DNA of 64,000 bases from contig CANNFQ010000003.1 of NCBI GenBank assembly GCA_947503925.1, positions 62,001 to 126,000 of the forward strand. Direction: 5' to 3'. The position numbers and the translations under genes are program-made. This DNA comes from an uncultured Paracoccaceae bacterium. GTDB lineage: Bacteria; Pseudomonadota; Alphaproteobacteria; Rhodobacterales; Rhodobacteraceae. Shown here in pieces: positions 1 to 10,917 of this stretch. The notes beneath the pieces are model-generated. The model did no database searches. It was not told the DNA's origin and worked only from the letters and a program-made list of their open reading frames with translations. The number at the start of each line of letters is the position of its first letter. Position 1 is the stretch's first letter.

Positions 1-911
<911 letters not shown>

Positions 912-1895
912 ATGGATGCCAGTTTTTCACGCCGCAAAATCCTGACCCCAACCGAGCTACGCAGCCTTTCAGAACGGTCTGACCTGCGCGGTGGGTTGCA
1001 AATGGCGAGCCATTTGGGCGCGATATGCTTTGTTGCCGTGCTGCATGCGCAGGCTATGGGCAGCGCATGGGTCTGGCTGACCGGGCTCGCCCTTGGGGTG
1101 CTGCTGAACTTTCTTTACGCCGCCCAGCATGAACTGTCCCATGCGACCGTTTTCAAAACCCGTAAACTGAACGAAATCTTCGGGCGGATCATCGGCTTCA
1201 TCCAGGTCTTTCCCCGCGATTTCGACCAGATCATGCATTTCGCCCATCATCAATATACCCAGGATTGGGAACGCGATGGCGAACTGGTGCGCGAACCCTA
1301 TACGCTGACAACCTACCTGTTGTGGCTGAGCGGGATCACCTATTGGCGCAACCGGGTCTTTGGCGTGATCCGCCGGGCGCGCGGTATCGTTGTCGAACCG
1401 TTCATCCGGATAGAGGAAGAAGAGAAAGTCATCGTTGAAAGCCGCCTGCATCTGCTGGGATATCTGCTGATCGCCTTGGTATCGATCATCACCGGATCAT
1501 GGGCCGCGCTCACATTCTGGCTGATCCCGATGGTGCTGACCAAACCGATCCATCAGTTGCAGAACACGATCGAACATCTGGGGCTGAGCCATGAAAGCGA
1601 TATTCTGGAAAACACCCGGTCCACCCGCGCTAACGCGTTGCAGAACTGGCTCTGCTGGCAGATGCCGTATCACACGGCGCATCACACATTCCCCGCCGTG
1701 CCATTCTGGAAGTTGCGCGATCTGAATAACCGGCTTGAGGCGAAGGCCGGTGCAGTCCATCGCATGGGCTGGATCGAATTCCAGATCGAGGTGATTGGCA
1801 AATTGATGGCCAAGGATGAAAGCCAATATCCGATGGATGAGGTCTGGATCATTCCGCGCAGCGGTGGGCGGGTTAGCAGGATCCCGGCGGAATGA
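912..1895 (+). CDS. Membrane fatty acid desaturase family protein
   Basis: This 327-residue integral membrane protein has three histidine boxes typical of membrane di-iron desaturases and hydroxylases. They are HELSH at about 73-77, HFAHH at 109-113 and HTAHH at 254-258, with hydrophobic segments between. The family inserts double bonds or hydroxyls into acyl chains, or acts on carotenoids or alkanes; the substrate cannot be told here. The frame could start at 873, but the ATG at 912 has a strong GGAGG site (900-904 region) and gives a normal N-terminus. It is divergent from the reductase gene and followed by paired hairpins at 1910-1969. Confidence 0.85.
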   Translation: MDASFSRRKILTPTELRSLSERSDLRGGLQMASHLGAICFVAVLHAQAMGSAWVWLTGLALGVLLNFLYAAQHELSHATVFKTRKLNEIFGRIIGFIQVFPRDFDQIMHFAHHQYTQDWERDGELVREPYTLTTYLLWLSGITYWRNRVFGVIRRARGIVVEPFIRIEEEEKVIVESRLHLLGYLLIALVSIITGSWAALTFWLIPMVLTKPIHQLQNTIEHLGLSHESDILENTRSTRANALQNWLCWQMPYHTAHHTFPAVPFWKLRDLNNRLEAKAGAVHRMGWIEFQIEVIGKLMAKDESQYPMDEVWIIPRSGGRVSRIPAE

Positions 1896-1909
1896 TTGTC
1901 GCGCGATCT

Positions 1910-1969
1910 GCCCCGGACCTGATCCGGGGCCTCCGGTTTGACCACGAGGTTCCGGGTCAAGCCCGGAAC
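1910..1969. repeat. Paired CCCGGG hairpins (REP/BIME-like), locus 1
   Basis: Two 21-base palindromes are present, each with 8-bp stems and a 5-base loop. They are GCCCCGGA-CCTGA-TCCGGGGC at 1910-1930 and GTTCCGGG-TCAAG-CCCGGAAC at 1949-1969. The same hairpin type occurs twice at 32810-32873. The location, between the desaturase and the next plus-strand gene, fits an extragenic palindrome that could also act as a transcript 3' end stabiliser. Confidence 0.7.
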
Positions 1970-1980
1970 GGGTTCGCGCA

Positions 1981-2823
1981 ATGCGGCAACTGAAAATCTA
2001 TACATCGCTTTGGGCGATGCAGCCGCATGACCAGACCGGTATAGAGCTACCGTACCGCCAAGTCTGCGACATGGTTGCCCAGGCCGGGTTTGACGGGATG
2101 GCGATTGATCTGGGCGCATCGGATGTGGCCGTCGCCCACGCAGTGCGCCCCCATATGGAGGCGAATAACCTGACGCCGCTGATTGTGGCGTTTCCAAAAA
2201 CCATCGAAAGCCTGGAAGACACGCTGCATATGGCGGCCGATTTCGGCGCGCCCTTTGTCGATGTGATCGGGCAGGTCATGCCCATCGCATTGGATGATAT
2301 GGTTCCCGTGATTGAGACATGGATGGATATGTCAGAACGGATCGGGGTACCGATCCAGTTCGAAACCCACCGCAATTGCATCACCAATGACCTTTACACG
2401 ACCTTGCAACTGCTGGACCGCATCCCTCAGATGCGGATCTGTGCAGACCTGTCGCATTACGTGGTGGATCGGGAATTCTGGTTTCCGTTATCGGATCATG
2501 ATCGCAGCCTGATCAGCCGTATCCTGCAAAGATCCGACAGTTTCCAAGGGCGCGTCGCCAGTCGTCAGCAAATCCAGCTACAGCTGGATTTTCCGCAAAA
2601 TCAAAAATGGATCACGCTGTTCAAGGAATGGTGGCGTGAAGGGTTGGCTGATTGGCGGGCCCGCAATGCCACCGGTGACTGCATCTTTGTCTGCGAGCTG
2701 GGCCCACCTGAATATGCCATGACAGGTCCCGACGGGCGCGAGATGTCGAACCGGTGGGAAGAGGCGCAAGTCATCATGCGCTGGGTCCGCGATATCTGGG
2801 ATGATCTGGGTGGGGATGGTTGA
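1981..2823 (+). CDS. Sugar phosphate isomerase/epimerase-like TIM-barrel protein
   Basis: The 280-residue protein resembles the xylose-isomerase-like/AP-endonuclease-2 TIM-barrel superfamily. Visible signs are the early strand-helix pattern with GFDGMAIDLG, then VPIQFETHRNCITND carrying a metal-binding Glu and His, and ICADLSHYVVDRE with Asp and His. The later FVCELGPPEYAM segment supplies another acidic residue. Such enzymes isomerise or epimerise sugars and polyols; the substrate is unknown. There is no strong Shine-Dalgarno at the ATG. The start was chosen because the mature fold begins at once with MRQLKIYTSLWAMQ. It converges on the fasciclin gene across a hairpin. Confidence 0.7.
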   Translation: MRQLKIYTSLWAMQPHDQTGIELPYRQVCDMVAQAGFDGMAIDLGASDVAVAHAVRPHMEANNLTPLIVAFPKTIESLEDTLHMAADFGAPFVDVIGQVMPIALDDMVPVIETWMDMSERIGVPIQFETHRNCITNDLYTTLQLLDRIPQMRICADLSHYVVDREFWFPLSDHDRSLISRILQRSDSFQGRVASRQQIQLQLDFPQNQKWITLFKEWWREGLADWRARNATGDCIFVCELGPPEYAMTGPDGREMSNRWEEAQVIMRWVRDIWDDLGGDG

Positions 2824-2867
2824 CGCAGAGGCGCCTGTCCGGCACCCGGGGTGCGTCTCACGTAAGA

Positions 2868-2897
2868 AGGCGGTGGTGAATTGTTCTACCACCGCCT
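2868..2897. terminator. Hairpin between convergent genes, probable bidirectional terminator
   Basis: A perfect 10-bp stem AGGCGGTGGT (2868-2877) pairs with ACCACCGCCT (2888-2897) around a 10-base loop. It lies between the stop codons of two convergent genes. The following T-rich tract (TCTTTT, from 2906) is short and displaced, so termination strength is uncertain. Confidence 0.6.
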
Positions 2898-2917
2898 GTC
2901 CCGCGTCTTTTAGCTGA

Positions 2918-3409
2918 TTATGGCAGCAGTACCGCGTCGATCACGTGGATCACACCGTTGGAAGCGATGATGTCAGCTGTTGTCACATTGCTGTCTTCCA
3001 CTTTCACACCATTGCGCCCGTCGATATGCACGTTGGCACCGTTGACCGTGGCGACCGACATGCGCTTGCCCGCCAATTGGTCGGATGTCACAGCGCCCGG
3101 AACAACGTGATAAGTCAGGATCGCAGTCAGTTGGTCCTTGTTTTCCGGCAAAAGCAGGGTGTCGACTGTGCCCGCTGGCAGCGCGGCAAAGGCTGCGTCG
3201 GTAGGTGCAAAGACGGTGAACGGGCCGTCGCCTTTCAGTGTGTCAACAAGCCCGGCAGCGGTCACGGCCGCGACCAGGGTGTTGAAGTTGCCGTTGGATG
3301 CGGCGATGTCGACGATGTCGGGCTCTTTCTCCATCATAGGCGTACAGGCAGCAACAATGGCGACACCTGCGGCAAGGATGGTGGATTTCAGTGCAAAACG
3401 ACGGTTCAT
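2918..3409 (-). CDS. Fasciclin (FAS1) domain lipoprotein
   Basis: The 163-residue protein has a positively charged start, a hydrophobic stretch and a lipobox ending VAAC (Cys22), so it is probably a lipoprotein exported to the cell envelope. A single FAS1 domain fills residues ~30-163, with the motifs [25 protein letters not shown] and a terminal [16 protein letters not shown]1 domains mediate adhesion or surface association, but single-domain bacterial versions are poorly defined functionally. It stands alone between a convergent gene and an unrelated minus-strand block. Confidence 0.88.
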   Translation of the reverse strand: MNRRFALKSTILAAGVAIVAACTPMMEKEPDIVDIAASNGNFNTLVAAVTAAGLVDTLKGDGPFTVFAPTDAAFAALPAGTVDTLLLPENKDQLTAILTYHVVPGAVTSDQLAGKRMSVATVNGANVHIDGRNGVKVEDSNVTTADIIASNGVIHVIDAVLLP

Positions 3410-3532
3410 TGGGTAGTCCTTTCAAGTCCCTGTTAACGCTATTGTTACGGGGGAATTGCCGGACTGGTTGTCGTTTTGACAATCTGTTGAAGTGACAACG
3501 CAGAATGATCCGAACGCTGCGTTCAGACGTAG

Positions 3533-3898
3533 TCAGCTGTCATTGCAGTGCCGTCGAAACGACTGTTTGAGCATATCAAGCTCACTGCGCAGCAGCGCCA
3601 TTTCGGCGCGCATATCCTCGGCCAGCGCCTGCCCAGAAATCAGGGTGAAACTGGTCAGCACATTGTCGGCATCATCGCAGATCAGAAAGGTCTGCACCCC
3701 GTCGCTGATGAACCGCGCGGGGATTGGCAGGCTGACACGCCAGACATCATCGGTCCCGTCATAGGTCAGTTGCAGCCCTTCAATCGCCTCGCCCAGATGG
3801 CTGACTTTCAGCCCGGGTTCGGTTGTCCCGGCCCCGGACAGTTTCCCTTCCCAGATCCCGCCGCGCAGTTGCGTCTTTGTCAGTGTCAGCTTGGTCAT
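3533..3898 (-). CDS. Conserved hypothetical protein with C-terminal helix
   Basis: This 121-residue protein was not assigned to a named family. It begins MTKLTLTKTQLRGG and has alternating hydrophobic strands suggesting a small beta domain (residues ~10-90). An amphipathic helix rich in Glu, Met and Leu follows (~90-115), possibly for oligomerisation. No signal peptide or membrane segment is seen. It lies 19 bases after the DUF6478-like gene in the same direction, so the two are probably co-transcribed. A weak AGGGA site sits about 10 bases before the ATG. Confidence 0.6.
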   Translation of the reverse strand: MTKLTLTKTQLRGGIWEGKLSGAGTTEPGLKVSHLGEAIEGLQLTYDGTDDVWRVSLPIPARFISDGVQTFLICDDADNVLTSFTLISGQALAEDMRAEMALLRSELDMLKQSFRRHCNDS

Positions 3899-3917
3899 CG
3901 ATGGTTTTTCCCTGCTC

Positions 3918-4691
3918 TCACATTTCGGCGCGCGGGCAGCGGCAGATATTCAGGTCGCGCAGTGTGATCTGGTTCATCTGCGGATTTTCAAACATCAGAT
4001 CGACCCACATTCGTTCCACCCGTTTTTCGTTCAGCTGGCTATGCCCTAGATCAAATTCCACAATGGTTTCGGCCTGATCATCGGGCAATGTTTCCAAGAC
4101 TTGTTCGGTATTGGGCCCGTGTTTGATGTTCAGACGGGCAAATATCCTGATCGGCGCCTCGCGGTCCAATGTCACCGCCAGTTGGATCACATGTCGTTTG
4201 CGCAGCCCGTCGCAAACCCCAGGCGGCACGTCCAGGGCCAGCGACAGAAAATTGCCTGCAAAGGAAAACACCTCAACCGTGATCCCGAAGGCTGCCAGAT
4301 CATCATCGCGGTTGTTGCGCACCTGTCTGACCGCCACTTCGCCGGAGGGGCAGTCATGAAACACGGTTAGCTCATGCCCCAGCTTGGCCTTGTTGCGGGC
4401 TGGTGCGATCCCCCGCCCGGGCAGCGCCCCCCGCCAGAGCTGCGGCCGCCAAGCCCAATCGGTTCCGGCGGGCCGGGCAAAGGTGTTCGATCCGGTCCGG
4501 GGCAGTGCCAGCCGCGTATCGGCTATATAGGTCAATTCCTGCAAGGGGGTGCGCAATTGGCGTGCTTGCTGGCGCTGCGTGCGTAATGTCGCAAGTTCTG
4601 CATCGGCGGCATTGCGTGCCGCATCTGTCCACCGTATCAGCGCCCGCTGGTGCAGGAACCGCCCGATTATTCCATCTGGATTAATCGCCAT
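3918..4691 (-). CDS. Conserved Rhodobacterales protein (DUF6478-like)
   Basis: This is a 257-residue soluble protein. An N-terminal helix is rich in Arg, Gln and Leu (residues ~25-60). A beta-rich body follows, with segments such as TVFHDCPSGEVAVRQ, EVFSFAGNFLSLALDVP and RIFARLNIKHGPNTEQ, and it ends in MWVDLMFENPQMNQI. I recall this pattern as DUF6478, of unknown function; the assignment is from memory. The frame could start upstream at a TTG, but the ATG at 4691 has an AGGTGG site five bases before it. It probably forms a two-gene unit with the 121-residue gene downstream. Confidence 0.7.
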   Translation of the reverse strand: MAINPDGIIGRFLHQRALIRWTDAARNAADAELATLRTQRQQARQLRTPLQELTYIADTRLALPRTGSNTFARPAGTDWAWRPQLWRGALPGRGIAPARNKAKLGHELTVFHDCPSGEVAVRQVRNNRDDDLAAFGITVEVFSFAGNFLSLALDVPPGVCDGLRKRHVIQLAVTLDREAPIRIFARLNIKHGPNTEQVLETLPDDQAETIVEFDLGHSQLNEKRVERMWVDLMFENPQMNQITLRDLNICRCPRAEM

Positions 4692-4765
4692 CACGCCACC
4701 TTTTGCCCGATCGACCCGGTTTGATTGTGCCAAACAGGCATAAAGATTGAAACAATTTAACTCTC

Positions 4766-5368
4766 TTATGTTTCAGGGTCGGTAGGTTTGTCATTCCCCA
4801 GCAATCCGTTTATGACCCGCCCAAGCAGCCAAAACCCGGTGCCCTCGCCCATCGGTGCGCTGGCAAGCCCGCGCACCGCCACCGTCACCAGCCGCCCGTT
4901 GATATCGGTAAAGGCACGCCATTCCTCGCCAGCCAACCCATCAATGGGCGGCGCCCCGTCATCGTTGAAATGTACCGTGACGGTGTTGTCTTCGGACGCG
5001 GTGCCGATGACGGTAATTTCTACCGCCGCACCTGTTGTGCTAAGCAGTCCTGCCCCAGTGTCACTGTTCAGAATGTCCATCAGCGCCGACTGGTTTTCGG
5101 CCACAGTTCCACTACCGGGCAACCCGACCTGTATAGTTGCCACCCCCAGCACATCAGGTGCGGCATCCCCGCTACCAAGCGTGGCGCAGGGTGCCATCAC
5201 CGCAAAGCCTGCATCTGGCTGGCTCGCCCCCGGATCAACGCAGTACCCCGCGGGCGCGGTTGCGTTAATCGCCCCGCCGACCAGCGCCAGTGACTTCACG
5301 GGTGGCGGGGCAGCCGCACAACCTGCAACGGCTGCCGCCCAGATGAGCCCCGGAACAACAGATCGCAA
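4766..5368 (-). CDS. Putative lipoprotein translated in tandem with ilvD
   Basis: The 200-residue protein has a signal sequence ending in a lipobox AVAGC (Cys17) followed by an Ala/Pro-rich linker. Its body is mixed beta, with GVATIQVGLPGSG and EEWRAFTDINGRLVTVAVRGL. A C-terminal hydrophobic segment around GFWLLGRVINGLLG could touch a membrane. No family was recognised. The likely start is a TTG two bases after the ilvD stop, which implies translational coupling to ilvD. A link to branched-chain amino acid synthesis is not otherwise supported. Confidence 0.65.
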   Translation of the reverse strand: MRSVVPGLIWAAAVAGCAAAPPPVKSLALVGGAINATAPAGYCVDPGASQPDAGFAVMAPCATLGSGDAAPDVLGVATIQVGLPGSGTVAENQSALMDILNSDTGAGLLSTTGAAVEITVIGTASEDNTVTVHFNDDGAPPIDGLAGEEWRAFTDINGRLVTVAVRGLASAPMGEGTGFWLLGRVINGLLGNDKPTDPET

Positions 5369-5370
5369 GA

Positions 5371-7104
5371 TCAGAGGTCCATGTAGATGTGTTTTTCATC
5401 CTTGGCGCCGGGATGGGTCACCGCCCCAAGACGTGCCCCACCCACAAGCTGCGCATATTTCCAGAGCGCGCCAGAGGCATAGATGGTTTCCCTCGGCCCT
5501 TTCCAGTTTTCCTTGCGCGTGGCCAGTTCCTCATCCGCCAGGTCCACGGACAATTCGCCGGTGATCGCGTTGATGGTGATCACGTCGCCGTCTTGCAGCA
5601 AGCCAATCGGGCCGCAATGTGCCGCCTCTGGCCCCACATGCCCGACGCAGAACCCGCGCGTTGCGCCAGAAAAACGCCCATCTGTGATCAGGGCGACTTT
5701 CTTGCCCATCCCCTGTCCGGACAGCGCCGCCGTGGTTGCCAGCATTTCGCGCATCCCCGGCCCACCGGATGGTCCTTCGTTGCGGATGACCAGCACCTCG
5801 CCTTCCTTATAGCCGCGTGCCTTGACCGCCTCGAACGCGTCTTCTTCGCATTCGAACACACGGGCGGGACCGGTGAAAACCTGTTCATCTTCCGACATGC
5901 CTGCGACCTTTACGATAGCGCCTTCCGGGGCAAGGTTGCCCTTGAGCCCCACAACGCCGCCGGTTTTGGTGATCGGGTTGGCGGCGGGGTAGATAACCTT
6001 GCCGTCGGCCTCGCCTTCGATCCGATCAAGCTCTTCGCCCATGGTCCGACCAGAGACTGTCATACAATCCTCGTGGATCAGGCCCGCCTTGCGCAACTCC
6101 TTCATCACGACGGGCACGCCACCGACCTCATACAGGTCCTTGGCCACGAATTGCCCGCCCGGTTTCAGATCAACGAAATAGGGGGTGTCGTGGAAGATGT
6201 CGCACACATCAAAGAGGTCGAAATCGATCCCGGCCTCATGCGCGATGGCGGGCAGGTGCAGCCCCGCGTTGGTGGACCCGCCGGTGCAGGCCACGATGCG
6301 GGCCGCGTTTTCAAGCGATTTGCGGGTCACGATGTCGCGGGCGCGGATATTCTTTTCCAGCAGGTTCATGACGGCTTCGCCGCTGGCCTGTGCATATTGA
6401 TCGCGGCTTTCATAGGGTGCTGGTGCGCCAGCGGAATTGAGGAGGGCAAGACCAATTGCCTCAGACACGCAAGCCATGGTGTTGGCGGTGAACTGGCCAC
6501 CGCAAGCACCAGCCGATGGGCAGGCGACCTTTTCCAGCGCGCGCAGTTCTTCGTCAGAATTGGCCCCGGCCTGATGGCGGCCCACGGCCTCAAACACGTC
6601 CTGCACGGTGACGTCCTTGCCATTGAACCGGCCCGGCATGATCGACCCGCCATACATGAAGACGGACGGCGTGTTCAGCCGCACCATCGCCATCATCATT
6701 CCCGGCAGGGACTTGTCGCAACCTGCAAGGCCGACAATCGCGTCATAGCAATGGCCGCGCATGGTCAGTTCGACCGTGTCGGCGATCGCTTCGCGCGAGG
6801 CGAGCGATGACCGCATCCCTTCATGCCCCATTGCGATCCCGTCGGTCACAGTGATGGTTGTGAATTCGCGGGGCGTGCCGCTGGCGGCCTTGACCCCCAG
6901 TTTCACCGCCTGCGCCTGCCGGTTGAGCGAGATGTTACATGGTGCGGCCTCATTCCAGCAGGTGGCGACACCGATAAATGGCTGGGCGATATCCTCTTCA
7001 TCCAGACCCATGGCGTAGTAATAGGACCGGTGCGGTGCGCGGGCTGGTCCCTGGGTTACGTGGCGGCTGGGTAGGTTGGTCTTGTCGGCCTTGCCTTTGA
7101 GCAT
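5371..7104 (-). CDS. ilvD: Dihydroxy-acid dehydratase
   Basis: The 577-residue enzyme dehydrates 2,3-dihydroxy-isovalerate and 2,3-dihydroxy-3-methylvalerate to the 2-keto acids of valine and isoleucine synthesis. Iron-sulfur ligands are visible as Cys49 (in TCWNEAAPC), Cys129 (in [11 protein letters not shown]) and Cys201 (in [10 protein letters not shown]). Other hallmarks are [19 protein letters not shown] and [12 protein letters not shown]. Length fits the family. The open frame extends upstream, but the ATG at 7104 has a GGGAGAAG site. It is divergent from the CPBP gene, with 110 bases between starts. Confidence 0.97.
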   Translation of the reverse strand: MLKGKADKTNLPSRHVTQGPARAPHRSYYYAMGLDEEDIAQPFIGVATCWNEAAPCNISLNRQAQAVKLGVKAASGTPREFTTITVTDGIAMGHEGMRSSLASREAIADTVELTMRGHCYDAIVGLAGCDKSLPGMMMAMVRLNTPSVFMYGGSIMPGRFNGKDVTVQDVFEAVGRHQAGANSDEELRALEKVACPSAGACGGQFTANTMACVSEAIGLALLNSAGAPAPYESRDQYAQASGEAVMNLLEKNIRARDIVTRKSLENAARIVACTGGSTNAGLHLPAIAHEAGIDFDLFDVCDIFHDTPYFVDLKPGGQFVAKDLYEVGGVPVVMKELRKAGLIHEDCMTVSGRTMGEELDRIEGEADGKVIYPAANPITKTGGVVGLKGNLAPEGAIVKVAGMSEDEQVFTGPARVFECEEDAFEAVKARGYKEGEVLVIRNEGPSGGPGMREMLATTAALSGQGMGKKVALITDGRFSGATRGFCVGHVGPEAAHCGPIGLLQDGDVITINAITGELSVDLADEELATRKENWKGPRETIYASGALWKYAQLVGGARLGAVTHPGAKDEKHIYMDL

Positions 7105-7214
7105 CTGATCTTCTCCCGGAAAACTGTTGGAAACGGGTCTAAATAGTGGGCTCGCACTGCGCAAGGCGGAACTGTTGTTGCGCAGGTGGCACGCCATGGT
7201 CATACCTGACTAGC

Positions 7215-8132
7215 ATGAACAGCGATCAGACACCCTATGCCGCCCACCGGGCCTTTGTCGCGCCCGCATGGCCGCGGCGCGAGCTGTGGCGTGTGGGTGT
7301 CATGATCATCGGTTTTGAGCTGGCGTTCCAGATCGCCCCGGAACTGGTCTCGGCACTATTGCCGGGCGACGCCTTGGTGACCGCCTATTACGAAGGCATC
7401 ACTAGCTGGGCAACCCTGTTGCAATTCGCCACATTCGGCGTCACGGCCATTTTGTTTGTGCTGCTCTTACGCCGGTTGCATGGCCGGGGGTTCTGGTCGC
7501 TGATTGGCGCGCCCGCCCGTGCAATTGTTGACCTGTGGCAGGTTGGCATCGCTGTGGGTGGCATTCTGTTGCTCATGGAAATCCTGCCCCCCTGGATCGG
7601 CATCGGCGACGGGATCGAGATGCGCAACATCGCCGGGTGGCTTGTCATGCTGCCACTGGCGCTGGTTGTGCTGATCATTCAGGTCGGCACCGAAGAGATC
7701 TATTTCCGGGGCTATCTGCAACAGCAGCTGGCCTGTTTTTCCCGGTCGCGGCTGGTCTGGATGCTGGTCCCGTCGGTAATGTTCGGAGTTTCGCATTATG
7801 GCAATGGATTTGGTGTTGCCGATGGTGTGCTTTGGGTTGTCTGGGCCACAATGCTGGGGTTGGCTTGCGCCGACTTGACCGCCCGCACCGGCACGCTTGG
7901 GGCTGCGATTGGCCTACATCTGGCCAACAACGTCTTTGCCCTGTTGCTTGTCGGAGTGGCAGGCTGGCCGTCGTCCGGGCTGGCCCTGTTTCTTTATCCA
8001 TCATTTGATCCTGCCGATATGGACACCAGTGCCGCAGTTCTTGCCACGCCGGGGGCTTTCATCGAAATGCTGATCATGTGCCTGACGGTGCTGGTCATGT
8101 GGTTGGCAGCCCGGATCAAGTTGCGCCGCTAA
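7215..8132 (+). CDS. CPBP family intramembrane glutamic endopeptidase
   Basis: The 305-residue polytopic membrane protein carries the CPBP/Rce1 motifs. These are EEIYFRG with the catalytic Glu pair at ~160-161 and Arg165, then a His in FGVSHYGNG (~194), and a His/Asn motif GLHLANNVF (~235-239). The family includes CAAX prenyl-endopeptidase relatives and bacteriocin-immunity proteins. In bacteria the substrate is usually unknown. The ATG at 7215 was chosen over the upstream in-frame start at 7146 because the latter lies in the ilvD promoter region. Confidence 0.88.
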   Translation: MNSDQTPYAAHRAFVAPAWPRRELWRVGVMIIGFELAFQIAPELVSALLPGDALVTAYYEGITSWATLLQFATFGVTAILFVLLLRRLHGRGFWSLIGAPARAIVDLWQVGIAVGGILLLMEILPPWIGIGDGIEMRNIAGWLVMLPLALVVLIIQVGTEEIYFRGYLQQQLACFSRSRLVWMLVPSVMFGVSHYGNGFGVADGVLWVVWATMLGLACADLTARTGTLGAAIGLHLANNVFALLLVGVAGWPSSGLALFLYPSFDPADMDTSAAVLATPGAFIEMLIMCLTVLVMWLAARIKLRR

Positions 8133-8201
8133 CGGCAGGAGCCCAATTGCAATTCATAGCGCTGGGGCATATTTGGTGGGTGAAATGTCAAAGGCTATCG
8201 C

Positions 8202-9134
8202 ATGAACTGGATCACCAACTACGTTCGCCCCACGATCAACTCGCTTTTTTCGCGGCGCGAGGTACCCGATAACCTGTGGACGAAATGCGATGATTGCGGA
8301 ACCATGCTGTTCCACCGCGAATTGGCGGACAATCTGAACGTCTGCACCAATTGCGATCATCATATGGCCATCGGTGCCCGTGACCGGCTGACATCCATCT
8401 TTGACGGTGGCGTCTTTGTTGAGGTTGCCGTCCCTGACCCGGTCGCCGATCCGCTGCATTTCCGCGATCAAAAACGCTATACGGACCGCATCAAGGAAGC
8501 CCGCAAGAAAACCGGCGAAAAAGACGCCATGCTGGTGGCCGAAGGCGAGATGGGCCGTACCGGCGTGGTCGTCGCTGTGCAGGATTTTTCCTTTATGGGC
8601 GGGTCCATGTCGATGTATGTGGGCAATGCGATTGTTGCTGCCGCTGAGCGCGCAATTGCCCTCAAACGCCCGCTGATCCTGTTTTCCGCCGCTGGTGGCG
8701 CCCGCATGCAAGAGGGTATTCTGGGCCTGATGCAGATGCCCCGCACCACCATCGCCGTGCAGATGCTCAAAGAGGCCGGTCTGCCCTATATCGTTGTGCT
8801 GACCCATCCAACGACGGGCGGCGTGACCGCCTCTTACGCGATGCTCGGTGATGTGCAGATTGCCGAACCCAATGCGCTGATCGGCTTTGCCGGCGCGCGG
8901 GTTATCGAACAGACCATCGGGGAAAAGTTGCCCGAAGGGTTCCAGCGTGCCGAATATCTGCTCGATCACGGCATGCTGGACCGGGTCACCAAGCGCACCG
9001 ATTTGAAGGACGAGTTGGTGACCATCGTCCGCCTGCTGATGAAACAAAGCGCGCCGGTCAAAGGCGATCTGCCCGCCCCGGAAATCACGTCGGAAGCAGC
9101 TGACGAGCTGGACGCGGCGGAAGACGCCAAGTGA
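8202..9134 (+). CDS. accD: Acetyl-CoA carboxylase carboxyltransferase subunit beta
   Basis: The 310-residue protein transfers the carboxyl group from carboxybiotin to acetyl-CoA together with AccA, the first step of fatty acid synthesis. An N-terminal zinc ribbon is visible with CxxC pairs at 29/32 and 48/51. The crotonase-like core carries [12 protein letters not shown] and the [15 protein letters not shown] segment that forms the oxyanion pocket. The acidic C-terminal tail ([13 protein letters not shown]) is typical of alphaproteobacteria. It overlaps folC by four bases (GTGA), the usual accD-folC order. Confidence 0.97.
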   Translation: MNWITNYVRPTINSLFSRREVPDNLWTKCDDCGTMLFHRELADNLNVCTNCDHHMAIGARDRLTSIFDGGVFVEVAVPDPVADPLHFRDQKRYTDRIKEARKKTGEKDAMLVAEGEMGRTGVVVAVQDFSFMGGSMSMYVGNAIVAAAERAIALKRPLILFSAAGGARMQEGILGLMQMPRTTIAVQMLKEAGLPYIVVLTHPTTGGVTASYAMLGDVQIAEPNALIGFAGARVIEQTIGEKLPEGFQRAEYLLDHGMLDRVTKRTDLKDELVTIVRLLMKQSAPVKGDLPAPEITSEAADELDAAEDAK

Positions 9135-10402
9135 CGGCCCAATCTGATGTGATCCTGGAACGGATGATGACCTTGCACCCCAAGGTCATGGATCTGGTGC
9201 TGGATCGGGTTTGGCGTTTGCTGGCGGCTATGGGCAATCCACAGGACCGCCTGCCTCCGGTCATTCATGTGGCCGGCACCAATGGCAAGGGATCGACCCA
9301 GGCGATGATCCGCGCCGGGCTGGAACAGTCGGGTGCGAAGGTGCACGCCTATACCTCCCCCCATCTGGCCCGGTTTCACGAACGGATCAGGCTGGCCGGT
9401 GAGCTGATCACTGAGGATGTGCTGACAGAAGTACTGGACCGGTGTTATGCCGCCAATGGCGGCGAGCCGATCACTTATTTCGAGATCACGACGGTTGCCG
9501 CAATCCTCGCCTTTGCCGAAACGCCTGCCGATTACTGCCTGTTGGAGGTTGGTCTGGGCGGACGACTGGACGCCACCAATGTGATCAGCGATCCGGCGGT
9601 GACGATCATCACCCCGGTTGATCTGGACCATCAGCAGTTTCTGGGTGATACGCTGCCCCAGATCGCAGGTGAAAAGGCGGGGATCATCAAGCGCGGCGTG
9701 CCTTGCGTGGTGGGGCCCCAGCACGATGAAAGCCTTGAGGTGATCGAGGCGGTTGCCACCCGGCTGCAGGCCCCCTTGGCGGTGCATGGCCAGCATTGGC
9801 ATGTCAGCACCGAACGGGGCCGGCTGATCTATCAGGATGAAACCGGTTTGCTTGATTTGCCCATGCCTGCCCTGCCCGGCGCGCATCAGGTGATGAATGC
9901 AGGTGCCGCGATTGCAGCCCTGCGCCTGCTGGGCCGCGATGAGGTGGCCTGCGAAGCGGCAATGACAAATGTTTCCTGGCCTGCCCGGATGGAGCATCTG
10001 CGCCATGGGGCGCTGGTCAATCTGGCCGCCCCGGCAGAGCTTTGGCTGGATGGAGGTCATAATCCGGCGGCCGGTCTCGCCCTTGCCGCGACCTTGCGCG
10101 CGCAGCCGCCCCGCCCCACCCATCTGATCTGCGGAATGTTGAACACCAAGGATATCAGCGGCTATATGGCCCCTTTGGCAGAGGTCGCCGAAAGCCTGCA
10201 CGCGGTGTCGATTCCCGACGAACAGGCCACGCTATCCGCTGATGATACCGCCGCGGCGGCTGCAAAAGCCGGACTGCCCGCCCATGTCGCCCCCGATGTG
10301 CGCACCGCAATTGAAACGATTACCAAAAATGATCCGCATGCGCGCATTCTGATCTGTGGTTCGCTTTATCTTGCCGGTCATGTGATGCGGGAAAACGCAT
10401 GA
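9131..10402 (+). CDS. folC: Bifunctional folylpolyglutamate/dihydrofolate synthase
   Basis: The 423-residue Mur-ligase-like enzyme adds glutamate to dihydropteroate and to reduced folates. The ATP-binding loop [11 protein letters not shown] is at residues 46-56. Further family motifs are [14 protein letters not shown], a [15 protein letters not shown] segment and LDGGHNPAA before the C-terminal domain. The start is a GTG overlapping the accD stop by four bases, which implies coupled translation. It is followed with a four-base ATGA overlap by a small secreted-protein gene. Confidence 0.96.
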   Translation: MTAQSDVILERMMTLHPKVMDLVLDRVWRLLAAMGNPQDRLPPVIHVAGTNGKGSTQAMIRAGLEQSGAKVHAYTSPHLARFHERIRLAGELITEDVLTEVLDRCYAANGGEPITYFEITTVAAILAFAETPADYCLLEVGLGGRLDATNVISDPAVTIITPVDLDHQQFLGDTLPQIAGEKAGIIKRGVPCVVGPQHDESLEVIEAVATRLQAPLAVHGQHWHVSTERGRLIYQDETGLLDLPMPALPGAHQVMNAGAAIAALRLLGRDEVACEAAMTNVSWPARMEHLRHGALVNLAAPAELWLDGGHNPAAGLALAATLRAQPPRPTHLICGMLNTKDISGYMAPLAEVAESLHAVSIPDEQATLSADDTAAAAAKAGLPAHVAPDVRTAIETITKNDPHARILICGSLYLAGHVMRENA

Positions 10403-10905
10403 TACGCGGTCTTGCGATGACGCTGACGGTGCTGGCCGGACAGGCCAATGCGGCAGACTACTATTTCTGCTGGAAGGGCGAGAATGATTATACAATGACC
10501 GGGCAGATGGACATCGATCCGGTTGCATTGAACAAGCCATTGGTAACCGAAACCGACGTGACCCTGTTCAAGATTGCTGGCTATCACGGCGGCATTCTTC
10601 TGGGCAAATGGGACATGGCCACCCGCGATGAAACTGACAGCTGGACATTGCATTTTGATCCCGCGCGGGGTGCTTTCCTGACCCCAGGTGAGGCAGGTCT
10701 GGGCGTCAGCCAAGCTTGGAACGCAAATGGCGACGCTACTGATTGCGGCAATCCCGGCTTTGGCTTCAACCTGGGGAACTACGCACAGGATTTCTGCCTG
10801 AACGGGGTTTGGGTCGAAGAAAGCGGGATGCCGCCCGAAACCCCGTTTCTGGTGAGCTCTATCCCGGTTGATCCACAATGCCGGATCTATGCGCCGGTAA
10901 GTTAA
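10399..10905 (+). CDS. Small secreted protein of unknown function
   Basis: The 168-residue protein starts with a short signal peptide ([18 protein letters not shown]) predicted to be cleaved before ADYYFCW. The mature part is beta-rich and contains five cysteines, including CWKG near its start and the later DCGNPGFG, DFCLNG and QCRIY segments. Disulfides in the periplasm are therefore likely. No family was recognised. It overlaps folC by four bases and lies 12 bases before the PLP enzyme gene, so it belongs to the accD-folC transcript. Confidence 0.7.
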   Translation: MIRGLAMTLTVLAGQANAADYYFCWKGENDYTMTGQMDIDPVALNKPLVTETDVTLFKIAGYHGGILLGKWDMATRDETDSWTLHFDPARGAFLTPGEAGLGVSQAWNANGDATDCGNPGFGFNLGNYAQDFCLNGVWVEESGMPPETPFLVSSIPVDPQCRIYAPVS

Positions 10906-10917
10906 GGACGAAACCCA

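Noticed and set aside
5389-6810. 473-codon open frame on the plus strand
   Set aside because: It is antisense to ilvD, has no ribosome site and reads as the usual reverse-frame shadow of a high-GC gene.
8966-10201. 411-codon open frame on the minus strand
   Set aside because: It is antisense to accD and folC, both certain genes.
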